Positions 45,586 to 54,296 of a stretch of 64,000 bases of DNA are shown here, piece after piece. The position numbers and the translations under genes are program-made. The notes under the pieces were generated by a model, which ran no database searches, had not been told where the DNA came from, and worked only from the letters and a program-made list of their open reading frames with translations. Position 1 is the stretch's first letter. The number at the start of each line of letters is the position of its first letter. Origin of the DNA: Oncomelania hupensis (lineage: Eukaryota; Mollusca; Gastropoda; Littorinimorpha; Pomatiopsidae); contig CM072513.1 in assembly GCA_036898135.1 (NCBI GenBank), forward strand, positions 15,429,022-15,493,021, given 5' to 3'.

Positions 45586-46458
45586 TTAACTTGATTTTAG
45601 TTTATTAGCAAAATATTCTATTTGACTATCAGAAAATATCTGATCGCTGAAATAAAATGCTAACAGATCTACGTTGTCTAGGCTAATTTGCGCTATTCTG
45701 TCAATAGGATTTGGAACAGGGACAAAAGTTATCTTGGGTGATGAAGTAAATACGGAATACTGATTTTCATTTTCTCTTTTCTTCATAAATACTGTAACTC
45801 GTCTGGGATCCTCATCTAAATCAACCCAACTTAGAGACACTTGCGGAATTACATTAACATTTCTCTGCGTAGGCCTGTGAGCAATTATGTCCAGTACTAT
45901 CATAGCTGCACTACCTAGCTGTAAAGGAGGCTGCAGAACAACTCTGACATTTTTCCCTGCGGTTTCACGCTTATGTAAAACATAGCTGCTTTTTTTGTAG
46001 GCTTTGACTTCTATGGTTTCCCGATTGTTTTCATCCGGCACTAGACTAACTAACATAGGCCCGGCGTTAATAATTTTCTTAAATTTATTGTCTGGTCCCA
46101 TAAAAGTGTAAGGGCTTTCGCACTTGAATTTAATAAGCCAATCTAATTCTGTGTCTACAGGTGTTAAAGACCAGATATTTTCTCGTTTAGTAATAGCATA
46201 CTTAAAATCGGGATCTACTTTACCGGCATTAAAATCCTTTAGCTGATCGATAGATGGTTTTTCTGGCAATACTGACGGCGGCACTTGCGGCACTTCAGGC
46301 ACTGCCGGCACTAGCGCTCGTTTATAATATCCATTTTGTGTAAATTCGAAACCGTAAATAGACCCAACAATAGCATTCGCATCAAAGTCAATTGTGTCTG
46401 CTAAGTCTTTCAGTTCAATGGTAGGACAGGTTACTGGAATTTGAGGGCCGATTGACAT
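45586..46458 (-). CDS. Uncharacterised Polinton protein, probably beta-rich
   Basis: 290 residues from ATG 46458. The N-terminal third holds a Pro/Val-rich linker (ALVPAVPEVPQVPPSVLPEKP). The remainder alternates short hydrophobic and polar segments as beta-structured proteins do. No transmembrane helix and no catalytic motif seen. It lies 33 bp upstream of the PPPY protein gene and 19 bp after the neighbour at 46478, so all three were probably expressed together. A structural (virion) role is a guess from position beside capsid-type genes. Confidence 0.65.
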   Translation of the reverse strand: MSIGPQIPVTCPTIELKDLADTIDFDANAIVGSIYGFEFTQNGYYKRALVPAVPEVPQVPPSVLPEKPSIDQLKDFNAGKVDPDFKYAITKRENIWSLTPVDTELDWLIKFKCESPYTFMGPDNKFKKIINAGPMLVSLVPDENNRETIEVKAYKKSSYVLHKRETAGKNVRVVLQPPLQLGSAAMIVLDIIAHRPTQRNVNVIPQVSLSWVDLDEDPRRVTVFMKKRENENQYSVFTSSPKITFVPVPNPIDRIAQISLDNVDLLAFYFSDQIFSDSQIEYFANKLKSS

Positions 46459-46477
46459 TGTATTTTAAAATTAAACT

Positions 46478-47176
46478 TTATTTTATCTCAAGAATAATTG
46501 TAAGATCTTCAAAGTCTACAATTTCGTTGTTTTGGTTAGTTATTTTGAAGCAGAAACTAGTATGATAGTCCTGACTTAAGTGGCGTTTTTGAGGCAGAAA
46601 TTTCAATGAAACTGGATCGCAGTAAGATTCTCTCTGAGTTGAGATTATCCTTAGCAATGTACTAGGAGTTCCGTTTACTAAGTTTTCCGATGTCTTCAGT
46701 TGATGAAGGTACACAAACAATCTATTATTAATTAACAAATTCATAGGGTTTGATCCAATAAATCTTATAGAACTGCCGACAGTGCTGGAGCTGTCAGATA
46801 AAGATAATTCATTGCCACGGAAACCTAATATTTCTGCCAGCTTTGGCGCAAGTGTAACGCTGGTAATGTCTTTATGCTGGTTTTTATGGAAAGTTAAAGT
46901 TACTATCAAGTTTGCAGGGTTCATTTTTGCTTCAATCGAATGAGGTTTAAACAATTCTTCAGTAAGTCTGCAGAAGTCATAATAGCCGGCATGAATAAAG
47001 TGCCTTTTTTTATTAATCATTATCCAGTTGTTGTTTAGATCATGACTAATATTTAACCATTTAACCGTGTAGAATATTTCGTGAAGGATTACGTTAAGGT
47101 CCCTGTTTTTGTTGTCAATAGGATGCTGAAGTTCAATGGGCACACCTGATTTTACAGATTCGAAAGTTACAAACAT
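46478..47176 (-). CDS. Candidate minor capsid (penton-like) protein of Polinton
   Basis: 232 residues, ATG at 47176, divergent from the gene at 47197 with only 20 bp between. Sequence is beta-rich (for example LIVTLTFHKNQHKDITSVTL, FRIGSN-type loops, FEDLTIILEI at the end) and the length suits a single jelly-roll minor capsid protein. Polintons encode such a protein to close the vertices of the particle. No single motif proves it; the call rests on size, composition and place in the element. Alternative: another uncharacterised structural protein. Confidence 0.5.
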   Translation of the reverse strand: MFVTFESVKSGVPIELQHPIDNKNRDLNVILHEIFYTVKWLNISHDLNNNWIMINKKRHFIHAGYYDFCRLTEELFKPHSIEAKMNPANLIVTLTFHKNQHKDITSVTLAPKLAEILGFRGNELSLSDSSSTVGSSIRFIGSNPMNLLINNRLFVYLHQLKTSENLVNGTPSTLLRIISTQRESYCDPVSLKFLPQKRHLSQDYHTSFCFKITNQNNEIVDFEDLTIILEIK

Positions 47177-47196
47177 ATTTTTTTAATATAATAAAA
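47177..47196. promoter_or_regulatory. Shared 20-bp divergent spacer
   Basis: tttttttaatataataaaa separates two start codons read in opposite directions. Similar AT-rich spacers with …taaaaATG occur before 49723, 53769 and 54717, suggesting a minimal common promoter type. Confidence 0.4.
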
Positions 47197-48423
47197 ATGT
47201 ACGCGCCTTATAAATATAACAAAGCTGCAAAGTATACTACAGGGCCTTATTATTACGAAAAAGCAGTCGACCTAACCAAGCTGACAATAGCTGTGGCAGC
47301 CAACGTCCATTTCGAAACTATCCCCCATAATATTTTTGATCATTACCTCAACCCAGACATTACGAGCGACTTTTTAGCTAACCAATGGCTAAACAACGGG
47401 GGTATGCAGTTCTTTCAGAATCAAATTAATTTTGCCGTGTCATGCGCTACAACTGGTTGCGGAGTTTCTTACGTTCATCACCTTAATCACCCAGATCCCA
47501 TGTTGAAGTCTATTTATCTGTTCCATTTGTATTATCAAGTGAGGCGGGTGTTGTCTGAACTTCAGGCTCCGTTACCTACTGACAAAAACTTTAATCCCTT
47601 TAACAACGGCTTTGACAAGAAAGCGTATCAAAGGTTGTGCAATGAATTCGGAATTGATACTAAAACAGACTTCAGACAAAAACTAGACCTCAATCACGGA
47701 ATGGGAACTTTATTTAGATACGCTGTAGGTAATTTATACACGGGGCCTTACGTACCTGGATTTACATCATTTAACCACAACAGCCAGGTTCCTTTACTGT
47801 ATATCAGACAAAAACAAAGTACAGCATACAGCACTTTTATATTGGACACATCAAACGGATTTACCCAAAGTGGGGTGGAAAGGCTGAATGAATCTATTCG
47901 TACGTATGCGTGGTGCATTCTGGGGTCTCAAGCAGAAACACGAAGTAATATCATTGGGGAAGGAACTAGCTTCGATGCACAAAAGCAGTTTCTAGCCAAC
48001 ATTGAAGATTCTATTAATTCGGCAGTAGATTTGCCCGCGAGTATTAAAAGATATCAGGACACTTTAAAGTATGCTAGATCGAAAGTAGATTACGTAATAG
48101 GTTTAGGACTGTATATGTTGCCTTCAGACCTTCAGCTTAGGATAGGAACTATATCAAACTACAACAACAATATAGTGATTGCCGACCCTCAGTTTCATAT
48201 AGGCTACAATCCTACAATAAATACAGTGAACATAGTGAATACAGTGAATACAGCAAATACGGTATTTACTGCTAGGCCTAATAATGAACCTTTAAGTTCG
48301 CCACCACTTCCGAGCCTACCAAGCTTGCCAAGCCTGCCGGTAACTGATCATGGGGTTTCACGTCTAGCGCTTACAGGGGGTTTATTGTTTGCTGGGTTAA
48401 TTGGGATTTACTATTTTAAGTAA
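47197..48423 (+). CDS. Uncharacterised Polinton protein with C-terminal membrane segment
   Basis: 408 residues. Main domain up to about residue 335 contains TTGPYYYEKAVDL, VSCATTGCGVSYVHH, LNESIRTYAWCILG and GTSFDAQKQFLANIED, a pattern recurring in metazoan Polintons. An Asn/Thr/Val-rich linker with short repeats (NTVNIVNTVNTANTV) and a Pro/Leu/Ser-rich repeat (PSLPSLPSLP) follow. It ends in one hydrophobic helix (LTGGLLFAGLIGIYYF). It may be a membrane- or capsid-associated factor; function unknown. It overlaps the facing gene at 48397 by 27 bp at the 3' ends. Confidence 0.75.
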   Translation: MYAPYKYNKAAKYTTGPYYYEKAVDLTKLTIAVAANVHFETIPHNIFDHYLNPDITSDFLANQWLNNGGMQFFQNQINFAVSCATTGCGVSYVHHLNHPDPMLKSIYLFHLYYQVRRVLSELQAPLPTDKNFNPFNNGFDKKAYQRLCNEFGIDTKTDFRQKLDLNHGMGTLFRYAVGNLYTGPYVPGFTSFNHNSQVPLLYIRQKQSTAYSTFILDTSNGFTQSGVERLNESIRTYAWCILGSQAETRSNIIGEGTSFDAQKQFLANIEDSINSAVDLPASIKRYQDTLKYARSKVDYVIGLGLYMLPSDLQLRIGTISNYNNNIVIADPQFHIGYNPTINTVNIVNTVNTANTVFTARPNNEPLSSPPLPSLPSLPSLPVTDHGVSRLALTGGLLFAGLIGIYYFK

Positions 48424-49689
48424 CCAGAGTAATATTATTATAAACAAAGACCACAGATGTTCAGACGCCCAGACAACAACTTTAGAAGCAGTATTAAATA
48501 TCCATGAAAATACAGAACCTAATATTCCTGGAAGTGCGTCTACAAGTTTGTCACCTAAGCGTTTCAATAAGTTAGCTATGCTTTGTAACGTCTTTTTAAT
48601 CCAGTCTTTAACCGGACTACCGCCAGGTCCACCAGGTCCACCAGGTCCGCCGCCACCGATGCCTACGGTTCTAGTCAGTGCTAAGACTAGTGTGCTTATT
48701 GTCATCCCAACAGCTGTAAGAATGCTAAATATTGTAACACCTTGCTCTCTGAACAGTGTTTGAATTCTTTCTGCAAGTGTAGTGTCTTCGTGTAAAATTT
48801 TATGCACCGTTTCTTTTATTCTGGCGAAATTAGTTATTAATTTTTCTCTGTTTATGGATAAGGCTTCTAGCCTTGCCGCGCGTTCTGTGTAAAGGTCTGC
48901 GAGCCTTTTTTGAATCAACTTTTTTACCTCAATGCTTAAGTTCGCGTCATCAGCTTCTGCTAGTTTATTTTTTTGTTTTTCTATATGTTTGTCGAGCTCA
49001 CCGAGCTTGGCCAAATTCATCATTGTCTCCCCTCTCACAGATTGTAAAGCTTTATCTAAGCCCTGAAGTTCACGCAGTGGCAATAATGGCGTGTCATTGA
49101 TAGTTTCCATAACCTGATCAATATTGGTGTCCTCATTTGTTTGTAAGGTTGTTAACTCTTTATTTACTTCTAATGCAGAACTAGTTAAGTTAGTTAAGTC
49201 TTGTAGTTCTATTTCTGAATTTGGTAACGATGCATCTATTCGTTGAAGTGAAGCTACTGCTTGGCGATGCAACGCTGGCACTCTATTATCGGAAAGCCCC
49301 AATGATCGTATTACAGTCACTGGGAGTTTAGTTTTCAAAGTAGACCACGCATAAAATTTATCAGGATTCTTTAACATAGTTAACTGTACTCTAACTTTTT
49401 TACCGGATACAATAGTGTTTATAAACAAGTGATTATTTTTGTCTAGTTCGAAGTCGCTGGGACTAACATAATCAGGTAACTCGCGCCCGATGTAATTGTA
49501 AAATTTATTGATTTTTCTGGCTTTTTGGGTTTCAGTTACTTGACGTAATTCTTCTCCTATACTTAGCCTTGTTTGGCTCATGTCGTCTCCTACCATAGAA
49601 AGAAGTCTGCTGGTTGTGTCAACGTTGAGGTCTTCATTAGGCTCATTTGGTTTAAACACTTCATCAAGAGCTTCACCACCTGTTGCCAT
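48397..49689 (-). CDS. Polinton protein with Gly/Pro hinge and C-terminal membrane helices
   Basis: 430 residues from ATG 49689. The N-terminal half is mostly charged and helical, with likely coiled coils at about residues 180-300 (ELDKHIEKQKNKLAEADDAN, KLIQKRLADLYTERAARLEAL). One hydrophobic helix (VTIFSILTAVGMTISTLVLA, about 325-344) is followed by a Gly/Pro hinge (GGGGPGGPGGPGG). An amphipathic segment (KDWIKKTLQSIANLLKRLGDK) and two more hydrophobic segments (LPGILGSVFSWIF, LWSLFIIILLWLL) end the protein. This architecture is frequent in Polintons of animals. Amphipathic plus membrane helices suggest membrane disruption or fusion during entry or release, but that is inference. Confidence 0.75.
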   Translation of the reverse strand: MATGGEALDEVFKPNEPNEDLNVDTTSRLLSMVGDDMSQTRLSIGEELRQVTETQKARKINKFYNYIGRELPDYVSPSDFELDKNNHLFINTIVSGKKVRVQLTMLKNPDKFYAWSTLKTKLPVTVIRSLGLSDNRVPALHRQAVASLQRIDASLPNSEIELQDLTNLTSSALEVNKELTTLQTNEDTNIDQVMETINDTPLLPLRELQGLDKALQSVRGETMMNLAKLGELDKHIEKQKNKLAEADDANLSIEVKKLIQKRLADLYTERAARLEALSINREKLITNFARIKETVHKILHEDTTLAERIQTLFREQGVTIFSILTAVGMTISTLVLALTRTVGIGGGGPGGPGGPGGSPVKDWIKKTLQSIANLLKRLGDKLVDALPGILGSVFSWIFNTASKVVVWASEHLWSLFIIILLWLLKIVNPN

Positions 49690-49722
49690 TTTTAAATATA
49701 ATTTTTTTTTATCGCATTAAAA

Positions 49723-50467
49723 ATGCAAAGCTACGGAAACTTGTTAGACCCTACACGTCGATTGAGGACGCCTTTAGGCATCAAAGGTGAGAAAAGCACA
49801 ATAATTATTACAAACAATCCAAGCAGCATAGAGCCTAATCAGCTACTAACCATAAGATTTCCAAATTTAGGTCCTGATGATGTAATAGTTCCAGGCAGTC
49901 CTAAATTGGGATTTAAAATTAGTCTGAATTCTGACGACGATCCTAACAGAACCATAGTCAACAATCTAGGCAGAGCTATAATTAAAAGAATGGTTATTAA
50001 ACTTGATGGGCGAGAAATCCAAAGTATCGATGACGCCGGTGTTTTGTTTTGTTACACAGATCTGTGGCTGAGTAAATATGAAAGGGAAGATTTAGTTGGT
50101 CAGGGGATTCAAGCCGCCAATGTGGCAAAACTTCGAATCAAAGCTGGCGATGCTGTCGCTTCTAACAAAGGTGAAAATGCATTAGCTGCTGTATACAAAA
50201 ACAGGTTTTATTTTCCACTCGATTTTGAACTGCTACACAGTCATCTGCCATTTCATCAAGGTTCATTTAACGACAGGCTTTCTTACGAAATTATTTTCAA
50301 TGATTATTCTCAAGTAGTAATTAGCTCTGACAATGATGCTAGGTATACAATTACAGACATTACAATATTCGCTTGAAGTGGTCACTCACGCTGAACTCAG
50401 TAGATATACTCATTACAATTTAATAAAGATATTAGATGCTACAGACAATTTAATAAAGATTATTTAA
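49723..50467 (+). pseudogene. Polinton major capsid protein, first part only, frame-broken
   Basis: ATG at 49723 opens 217 codons with the typical start of the double-jelly-roll capsid protein: RRLRTPLGIKGEKSTI, IVPGSPKLGFKI, VNNLGRAIIKRMVIKLDG, FYFPLDFELLHSHLPF and RLSYEIIFNDYS. The frame stops at 50374-50376. Recognisable sequence continues in the next frame (LEVVTHAELSRY) to a stop at 50465, after which nothing is recognisable. A full capsid protein is roughly 600 residues, so the second jelly roll is gone. Start, spacing and the 33-bp AT-rich divergent spacer to 49689 are otherwise normal. This copy cannot build a normal shell from its own gene. Confidence 0.8.
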
Positions 50468-50954
50468 TCTACTCTAACCCATCTCGATAATTCACCTGCT
50501 TGAAGTTTTAAACTGTTGTTGTTTGTGAAAAATTTAATATCGTGACAGCGAAAATTTTATCAATCCTAATATTTTCAAAAGCGTCTGTGATTGAAGGTAA
50601 TTAATCAATTTTTGGAATGAGGGAAAATGATTTGTTTTGGGTGGAGGACTGACACTGTGGATTTGATTTTTGATTTCTTTCATTTGTTGGGTGCAAGATT
50701 ATCTGGTGAATAAATTTGCGTTGTGGTTAGACTTTCGAACCATATGACCAATGAAACTGGATCTGGAAAGTTGAAAAGGAAAAATCTATAGATGAATACA
50801 ATGAATATGGATCTGGAAGAAGAATTGCGGAACAGAGTCAAGAATTGCTAGGTCAGAAGCAGTGTATAGATTCAGAATAGTACATACATGTATAATTATG
50901 GATGCTCAGCTAAACATTGAAAATGGAAGATTAAAAGATTTAGTATATTAAAAA
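50468..50954. other. Polinton spacer with no gene; probable deletion scar
   Basis: About 490 bp where the rest of the capsid gene and a maturation protease would be expected. Holds a short direct repeat at its left (acaatttaataaagat twice, 50435-50465 region). No frame resembles a capsid second half or an adenain-type protease. Confidence 0.5.
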
Positions 50955-51567
50955 ATGACCTCTTTGTTACCTCGTGATCCTCATTGCGGAATGATCGTTG
51001 GCATGACGTCATGCGGAAAGACCGTCTTTGTTCTGGATTTGTTAGAAAAATATTACGCAGGCCACTTTGATTTATATAGTAATTTTTTGCCCAACTATTC
51101 AATATAATAAAACCTACTTAGATCGTAAGTATGTCTGGACAGATGAAAATATCTTTGTTGTAAATACCAATGGCAAGCTCAATGAGTATTTAACGTATTT
51201 TTATAACCTGTTTGAGAATGAGGGTAATACGTTATTCTTAATCGATGATTGCAGTGCAGAAAAAGATATTGTATTAAAACGGAACATATTGAGCAAGCTG
51301 GCTTTCAGTGGACGCCATGTGAAAATTAGTGTCTGGTTAATCACGCAGAAATTTAATTCGATATTAAAGGATTTTAGAGAACAAGTAAAATTCGTGTGCC
51401 TGTTTTATTGCAAAGATCGAGACAGCTTTGATAACTGTTTAAAAGAAAATGACGTAATTGAATCAAAAGAGGAAAGAACTAAATTAAAAGAACAGCTAAA
51501 AAAAGGCAAGCACTTAAAATTATTATTAAAAACTGACCAACCAACTGGCTATACAATACTTATGTAA
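50955..51567 (+). pseudogene. FtsK/HerA-type packaging ATPase, frame-broken
   Basis: Would pump element DNA into the capsid. Starts at ATG 50955 with LLPRDPHCGMIVGMTSCGKT, which contains the Walker A loop (GMTSCGKT). The frame ends early at about 51109, while the rest of the domain continues in another frame from about 51070. That part includes FCPTIQYNKTY, Walker B (TLFLIDDCS) and the C-terminal VSVWLITQ-like and FVCLFYCKDRDSF stretches, to a stop at 51565. About 200 residues in total, normal for Polinton ATPases. The single frame change is the only damage seen. Confidence 0.88.
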
Positions 51568-51735
51568 GTAAGTAAGTTCTTTTATAATTTAATTATTGTA
51601 AGTTATAAGTTTTTTTTTTTTTAAAGTCGACTTAATTAAGTTAGATGTAAGTAAGTAAGTTCTTTTATAATTTAATTATTGAAAGTTATAAGTTTTTTTA
51701 AAAGTCGATTTAATTAAGTTAGATGTAAGTCACTA
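51564..51735. repeat. 83-bp tandem duplication after the ATPase gene
   Basis: gtaagtaagtaagttctttt…ttaattaagttagat occurs at 51564 and again at 51647. It overlaps the ATPase stop codon. Confidence 0.85.
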
Positions 51736-51793
51736 AGTCAAAAAAAAAAAAAGGTTGAAGGTAAGTAATAGTGGTGATGATTATAGTTCATTT

Positions 51794-51875
51794 ATCTTAA
51801 TGGCTCTGTGTCTGGTGGAACAATCTGAAGTTCTTCTTTTACAAAGTTTCTTTGTGGTGTTCTACGTTCGCTTCT
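51794..51875 (-). pseudogene. Duplicated 3' end of the integrase gene
   Basis: 82 bp nearly identical to 52340-52421, the last codons of the integrase gene (VKEELQIVPPDTEPL region), with about six differences. It lies 546 bp away, on the other side of the Cys-rich gene. Confidence 0.9.
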
Positions 51876-51885
51876 AACCCTAACT

Positions 51886-52308
51886 TTAATATGAAAAGCC
51901 ATCACATTCGCAAAAACAATAACAATCATACTCACAGTCATGATCACATTCGCAGTCGGGTCCACAATCACAAACAGTTTGTTTGACTACATGAGGATTT
52001 AGTTTGCGAACTTGTTTAATAAAATGTAACCAAAAATATTTAAAGTAATATGATTTTGGGTACAAGTCACTTTTGTTGTATTCTTCTTTTGTAAGTTTAT
52101 GAAAGACTATTGAGAAGTGACTTTTGCATTTAACTTTGTAATCTTCATTTATTTCATATTGTCCAGTGAAGGGGTCAAAATCATAAATATCTGGATCATA
52201 TAGTCTGCATTCGAAAAAGATTTTCCAGCGTTCATCTTCTAACATATGAAAGTGGGGAGAATTAAAGAGCATTTCCATTTCCTTCCAGAACCTTTCTGTG
52301 TCCGTCAT
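51886..52308 (-). CDS. Small protein with Cys-rich tail, unknown function
   Basis: 140 residues, ATG at 52308. The main part is rich in aromatic and charged residues (FWKEMEMLF, YYFKYFWLHFIKQVRKL). The last 30 residues hold eight or nine Cys spaced every two to four residues with many Asp/Glu (CDCGPDCECDHDC). This could bind metal or form disulfides. It sits between two copies of the integrase 3' end, so it may have entered the element with a duplication. Not recognised as a known Polinton core gene. Confidence 0.6.
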   Translation of the reverse strand: MTDTERFWKEMEMLFNSPHFHMLEDERWKIFFECRLYDPDIYDFDPFTGQYEINEDYKVKCKSHFSIVFHKLTKEEYNKSDLYPKSYYFKYFWLHFIKQVRKLNPHVVKQTVCDCGPDCECDHDCEYDCYCFCECDGFSY

Positions 52309-52328
52309 TTTTAGTCTTTTTTATTTTC

Positions 52329-53303
52329 TTAATTAGGAAATCTTAATGGCTCTGTGTCTGGCGGAACAATCTGAAGTTCTTCTTTTACAAAATTTCTTTG
52401 TGGTGTTCTACGATCACTTCTTGGTCTTAAATAATATACAGGCGGATCAGTAGATAATGCTCTGTCAACTTCATAAACGCTTAATGACCAAATTGGGTCT
52501 GTAGCTCGCCTTCTTGTGTCATTAGCAACTTCTCCAGGCTGATAAAGGTATCTAACAGTTTTGTTCATCAAAGTTAGATCGGGCTGACCAGGCTTTGAAA
52601 CGGTAACAACAATCTGTTTCTTTTTAATAGCCTCAACTGGTTTTAATCCTGTAACTCTGGTTGGTTCTGAATTCATTTCCCTTAAAACTCGAGGCAGCCT
52701 AACAACCCATTCTGTATTAGTGGTTTCAGTAAACAACTCCTTTGAATACTGATAAGTGAATAACCTTTCTGCCAGTTGCCGATTAAAGTTTTCTACAATA
52801 CCCTGTGATCTGTGCAATCCAACAACTCCTCTTCTAACAGTTACATTATGTTTTAACAAAAGCTGGTTAACAGCTCCTTTGAATTCAGACCCTTCATCGC
52901 ATTGAATAAGTCTAGGGAACCTTAGAGGCCCTCTTGAATAAATCGCATTTAAGGCATGAGCGACCTCAGCAGAATTTTTAGTCCTAAGAGCATGCGCGTC
53001 TTTAAACCTGGTAGCTATATCAATAACAGTAAGGGCATACCTGTATTTCTTTCTATATATTTTGTCATGGGGAAGATATAACAAATCTATTTGATGCGTG
53101 TCATTTGGTCTGGAGTTTTCAAATTTTGGTCTTATTATTTTCTTCGGGGGTGGAAGATAGATTTGCCATACAGCTTGCTTCGATAACCATTGTTTAACTG
53201 TGTTTGCTGACAAGCCAGTCTTTTCTACTAGTTTATTAACTGCCATCATCCCTTTCCAATATCCGGATTGAGAATAATATAATCTAGACAAACGCGAAGT
53301 CAT
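52329..53303 (-). CDS. int: Polinton integrase (retrovirus-type, DDE)
   Basis: 324 residues from ATG 53303, intact. The N-terminal part (YYSQSGYWKGMMAVNKLVEK, TVKQWLSKQAVWQIYLPPPK) is the Polinton-specific DNA-binding region. The core has the catalytic triad: Asp in HQIDLLYLP, Asp in IQCDEGSEF and Glu in GIVENFNRQLAERL. The C-terminal part (WSLSVYEVDRAL, VYYLRPRSDRRTP) resembles the chromo-like tail of these enzymes. The enzyme joins element ends to target DNA and makes short target duplications. It ends three bases from its upstream neighbour's stop, so both were probably co-transcribed. It is the best-preserved core gene here. Confidence 0.95.
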   Translation of the reverse strand: MTSRLSRLYYSQSGYWKGMMAVNKLVEKTGLSANTVKQWLSKQAVWQIYLPPPKKIIRPKFENSRPNDTHQIDLLYLPHDKIYRKKYRYALTVIDIATRFKDAHALRTKNSAEVAHALNAIYSRGPLRFPRLIQCDEGSEFKGAVNQLLLKHNVTVRRGVVGLHRSQGIVENFNRQLAERLFTYQYSKELFTETTNTEWVVRLPRVLREMNSEPTRVTGLKPVEAIKKKQIVVTVSKPGQPDLTLMNKTVRYLYQPGEVANDTRRRATDPIWSLSVYEVDRALSTDPPVYYLRPRSDRRTPQRNFVKEELQIVPPDTEPLRFPN

Positions 53304-53306
53304 ATT

Positions 53307-53732
53307 TTATTTAGATTTATATTTTTGTTTAACGAGGTAATAAACTACTGTTATTCCAAACACAATTAAAATTAATTCTCCGGTCTCTGACATTGTAGGT
53401 GCAATGTTAGGTGTGTAGTAATCGGATAACACTGGTTGCTTTAATGAAGGTAGTGTTGTGCCAGTGAATAAATAATATTGGTGCAAAGCTTCATCAACGT
53501 CTTCGAATGTTTTATCAGCATGACCTTCTTCTTTCAATCTTGTATTAACAAAATCAAGCTGCATTAGTCTGTTTTTCTCGTATTCGGCCTGATCTTGTTG
53601 TAATTTTTCCATTGCTAAGTTATGCCGTTTTGATTCTTCTTTACTGTCCAGTTTTGAAAACAAATAATTTGATCCTGAAAAGGCTAAGGCATTTACAGCA
53701 GCAGAACCAAGCACCATTGCAGCACCAGCCAT
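53307..53732 (-). CDS. Polinton small membrane protein with coiled coil
   Basis: 141 residues, ATG at 53732, immediately upstream of the integrase gene (3 bp). Small hydrophobic N-terminus (AMVLGSAAVNALAFSGSNYLF), a charged helical middle (EESKRHNLAMEKLQQDQAEY), then TFEDVDEALHQYY and LSDYYTP, and one C-terminal membrane helix (GELILIVFGITVVYYLV) followed by Lys. The pattern recurs in animal Polintons. Function unknown. Confidence 0.75.
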   Translation of the reverse strand: MAGAAMVLGSAAVNALAFSGSNYLFSKLDSKEESKRHNLAMEKLQQDQAEYEKNRLMQLDFVNTRLKEEGHADKTFEDVDEALHQYYLFTGTTLPSLKQPVLSDYYTPNIAPTMSETGELILIVFGITVVYYLVKQKYKSK

Positions 53733-53768
53733 TTTTTAATTTAGTTTTTTATTTTATTTGTATTTAAA

Positions 53769-54296
53769 ATGAATTGTGATGACTTGTTAATGCAAGAAGC
53801 TATTAATGTTACAGTTACAGGTGTTGACAATGAGAAAAGAGACAGGCTGGTTGCATTAGTAGCTTCCGGAAAGTCAAAGTATTATCTCGGTGTTGACTTA
53901 ACACCTGAACAAGTACAAAGACTGAGGCCTGAAGAGATCATTATATTACATAATAAATATGATAAAGTTCTCGGCGCTTTAATGGTTAAAAGTTTAGGGC
54001 GTTCGATTGTGAAGTTATATACCAAAGCTGTGTCGGCCTTTGTTACTTTAGATTGTGAGAATGATTTATTTGATGATTTGATTAAAGATCCAGTTATTGT
54101 TAATGGGATTAGTGAGGCATCAAGAAATTTGTATTATAAGTTTGGAAGCTTGTTGACCCCATTTTCAGCCGGGCTAATTACTTTTCAACACATAAATTTC
54201 TCTGCTATTAAAAATGGACTCTTCCAATCCGGAGATGGAGAAGGAGACGGAGGTGAAGAATTCAGAGAATCAACAGAACCCAGTGACAGTCACTAA
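53769..54296 (+). CDS. Uncharacterised Polinton protein
   Basis: 175 residues, ATG at 53769, divergent from the gene at 53732 across 36 AT-rich bases. Mostly helical (TPEQVQRLRPEEIIILHNKYDKV, ALMVKSLGRSIVKLYTKAVS), with a hydrophobic segment FGSLLTPFSAGLITF and an acidic, Gly-rich tail (GDGEGDGGEEF). Overlaps the next gene by 83 bp in another frame. Not recognised beyond being a recurrent Polinton-type protein. Confidence 0.65.
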   Translation: MNCDDLLMQEAINVTVTGVDNEKRDRLVALVASGKSKYYLGVDLTPEQVQRLRPEEIIILHNKYDKVLGALMVKSLGRSIVKLYTKAVSAFVTLDCENDLFDDLIKDPVIVNGISEASRNLYYKFGSLLTPFSAGLITFQHINFSAIKNGLFQSGDGEGDGGEEFRESTEPSDSH

